Shown: positions 62,701 through 64,000 of the stretch, one piece after another | How the letters are laid out: every line of letters starts with the position of its first letter | Position numbering within the stretch: position 1 is the first letter of the stretch | Assembly: GCA_028386065.3 (NCBI GenBank) | Contig: JAKUCV010003316.1 | Coordinates: 53,135 to 117,134, forward strand | Direction: 5' to 3' | Source of the DNA: Turnera subulata | Lineage: Eukaryota > Streptophyta > Magnoliopsida > Malpighiales > Passifloraceae | Length of the DNA stretch: 64,000 nt | Translations under genes and position numbers: made by a program | Notes under the pieces: generated by a model | The model's input: the letters and a program-made list of their open reading frames with translations, nothing else | Told to the model about the DNA's origin: nothing | The model's database searches: none

Positions 62701-64000
62701 GGCAAAAATTGTGTTGTCCCGAACCTCCATATTTGTTCCAGTCCTTATGCCAACCATTTTTTAGAACAATAGACCTACGCTAGAGGGGGGTGAATAGCGT
62801 TTATCGGATTAAAACGAAATAAGCAGGAAATAAATGCGGAATTAAAGATTGAAGGACACAAGCAATTTATCCTGGTTCACACACACACTACTTGTGTGGC
62901 TAATCCAGTCCTTCAAGAGACTCTCTTGAAGATGTAAGTTTCCGAAAATGCCTTATGACATTCATACGCAAGTAAACAGGCAGCGGAAAAATGGAAACTA
63001 ACCAAGGAACTCATGCAAAGCCACATAAACCGTGTAACAATTTTACGTACCTTGTAAGATTGAGGTCTTTCACTCAATTGCCGGAAGGAATCAGTGAGAG
63101 CGAGACAACAGCCTGGCTCCTCTACGGTATCCACACGAACCGTGATAGCTTGGTGTCGTCCCACGATACAAGCCTCGAGCACCCCAGACTGGTGTGCTAG
63201 CAACAATAATAACCGGGGCTGTGTTTGTGGTGGTTTTGGTGTTCTTCTTTTCTTTCACAAAGAAGAAGAAGAAGAGAGGGGGTAAGAAGTCTGAAAACTC
63301 AAGCACAAAGGCAGGAGCTAGGCAACAAAAACGTGAGTGAAGAGGAGAATGTGATCAGATCACAATCCTTAGCACCATCCTCCATAATGCACAATAGTTT
63401 AAACACTAATGCCCATAATGGTGGACCAATGATGATGATGATACCCACCATTGTCCCCCACTAATCCCAATCAGACCACAACCCACCAAACAAGCATGTC
63501 TGAACAATAATTCACAGAATTATTGATCCCAAAACTGGCCCTGGTTCAACCATGATCCAACCGCGATTCAACCACCGTCCAACCACACCCAGTCCAACCC
63601 TGGTCCAACCACGGTTCGACCTTCTGCTCGAATCATTGGTTCTATGTGTGTGACCCAGTAGGCACTTGTAACGTCCGGCAATAATTGTAAAATTCTCATT
63701 TTACAATTATAAGCAAAGAGCGGCGTCTAGCAACACATCATTGCTACCCGAACGACAAGATCAGTACTGATTCTCTGTGCCTCGGAACATGTCATCGTCC
63801 CTTCGTCCCATTATCAAGATCAAACACGAGACATGGAATATGTCAATCTCGTATGTGTTTAATCTATGTTTCTTGATCCCCGAGTTAACTGTATAAGACG
63901 GATTCCCGTGATATCACCATATCACCTAATCCGAGCATGGCCATGCATTTAACAGTTCAACTCTATCAAGAAACCATCCGATAATATACCCGTTATATGG
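62701..64000 (+). other. Repeat-like non-coding DNA, probably LTR-element derived
   Basis: Contains CTAGAGGGGGGTGAATAGCG at 62783, a phrase met in plant Copia-type repeats, CACACACACACTACTTGTGTGG near 62880, a CTTCAAGAG/CTCTTGAAG pair at about 62912 and the hairpin at 63681. The ends are not in the window or not recognisable. The assignment is a weak inference. Confidence 0.35.
63681..63710 (+). repeat. Perfect 13-bp inverted repeat with 4-base loop
   Basis: ATAATTGTAAAAT, loop TCTC, ATTTTACAATTAT. No T run follows, so it is not an obvious terminator; it may be a structural part of the surrounding repeat. Confidence 0.7.

Noticed and set aside
63091..63464. Overlapping frames near 63.1-63.4 kb
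   Set aside because: They run through GAAGAAG simple sequence and repeat-like DNA, with competing frames on both strands.

Overview
The window is plant nuclear DNA from an angiosperm, probably a eudicot. The evidence is a plant-type 5S rDNA array, Ty3/gypsy Tat and chromovirus elements, Tork-like Copia elements, L1-type LINE, PIF/Harbinger, a tRNA-derived SINE, a Cassandra-like LTR, a DC1-domain fragment, and spliced genes with GT-AG introns. The species cannot be named. No ordinary single-copy host gene is intact; nearly everything is repeats.

Layout. (1) 1-18647: a tandem array of 44 full-length and one truncated 5S rRNA copy, each about 120 bp in a unit of about 415-420 bp. The copies fall into diagnostic classes ordered as higher-order repeats: a five-unit period (A-B-C-D-E, about 2.09 kb) three times up to 6515, then a four-unit period (F-G-D'-E) with later duplications. 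Box A has diverged in every copy. (2) 18648-21821: the 3' end of a minus-strand Tekay/Del-like chromovirus (LTR, chromodomain, integrase) that truncates the last 5S copy. (3) 21822-29421: a large non-coding LTR element with an Ogre/Tat-type primer site, about 29 short hairpin motifs and a truncated 3' LTR. (4) 29422-33651: a decayed Tork-like Copia element; a Cassandra-like solo LTR splits its RNase H and a foldback element sits in its 3' LTR. (5) 33652-59200: one minus-strand L1-type LINE, split by a complete 15.6 kb Tat retrotransposon (34344-49915, CCCAG target duplication), a Mutator-like MITE (50847-51691) and a 6.7 kb PIF/Harbinger transposon (52127-58858). (6) 59200-64000: a SINE, a Copia 3' end that truncates a DC1-domain gene fragment, and unassigned repeat-like DNA.

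Two elements carry unusual cargo. The Tat element has an antisense five-exon gene (43785-47185) whose four introns are all 71-73 nt with GT-AG ends; its exons join in frame into about 1037 codons encoding a plant mobile domain (PMD) protein with a coiled-coil tail. The Harbinger element has, besides its transposase (frameshifted) and Myb/SANT-like partner (intact), a third reading frame combining an RNase H1/viroplasmin-type hybrid-binding domain with a C-terminal membrane segment.

All calls come from reading the sequence; no database search was run. Family assignments rest on motifs, and percentages or counts were made by eye.
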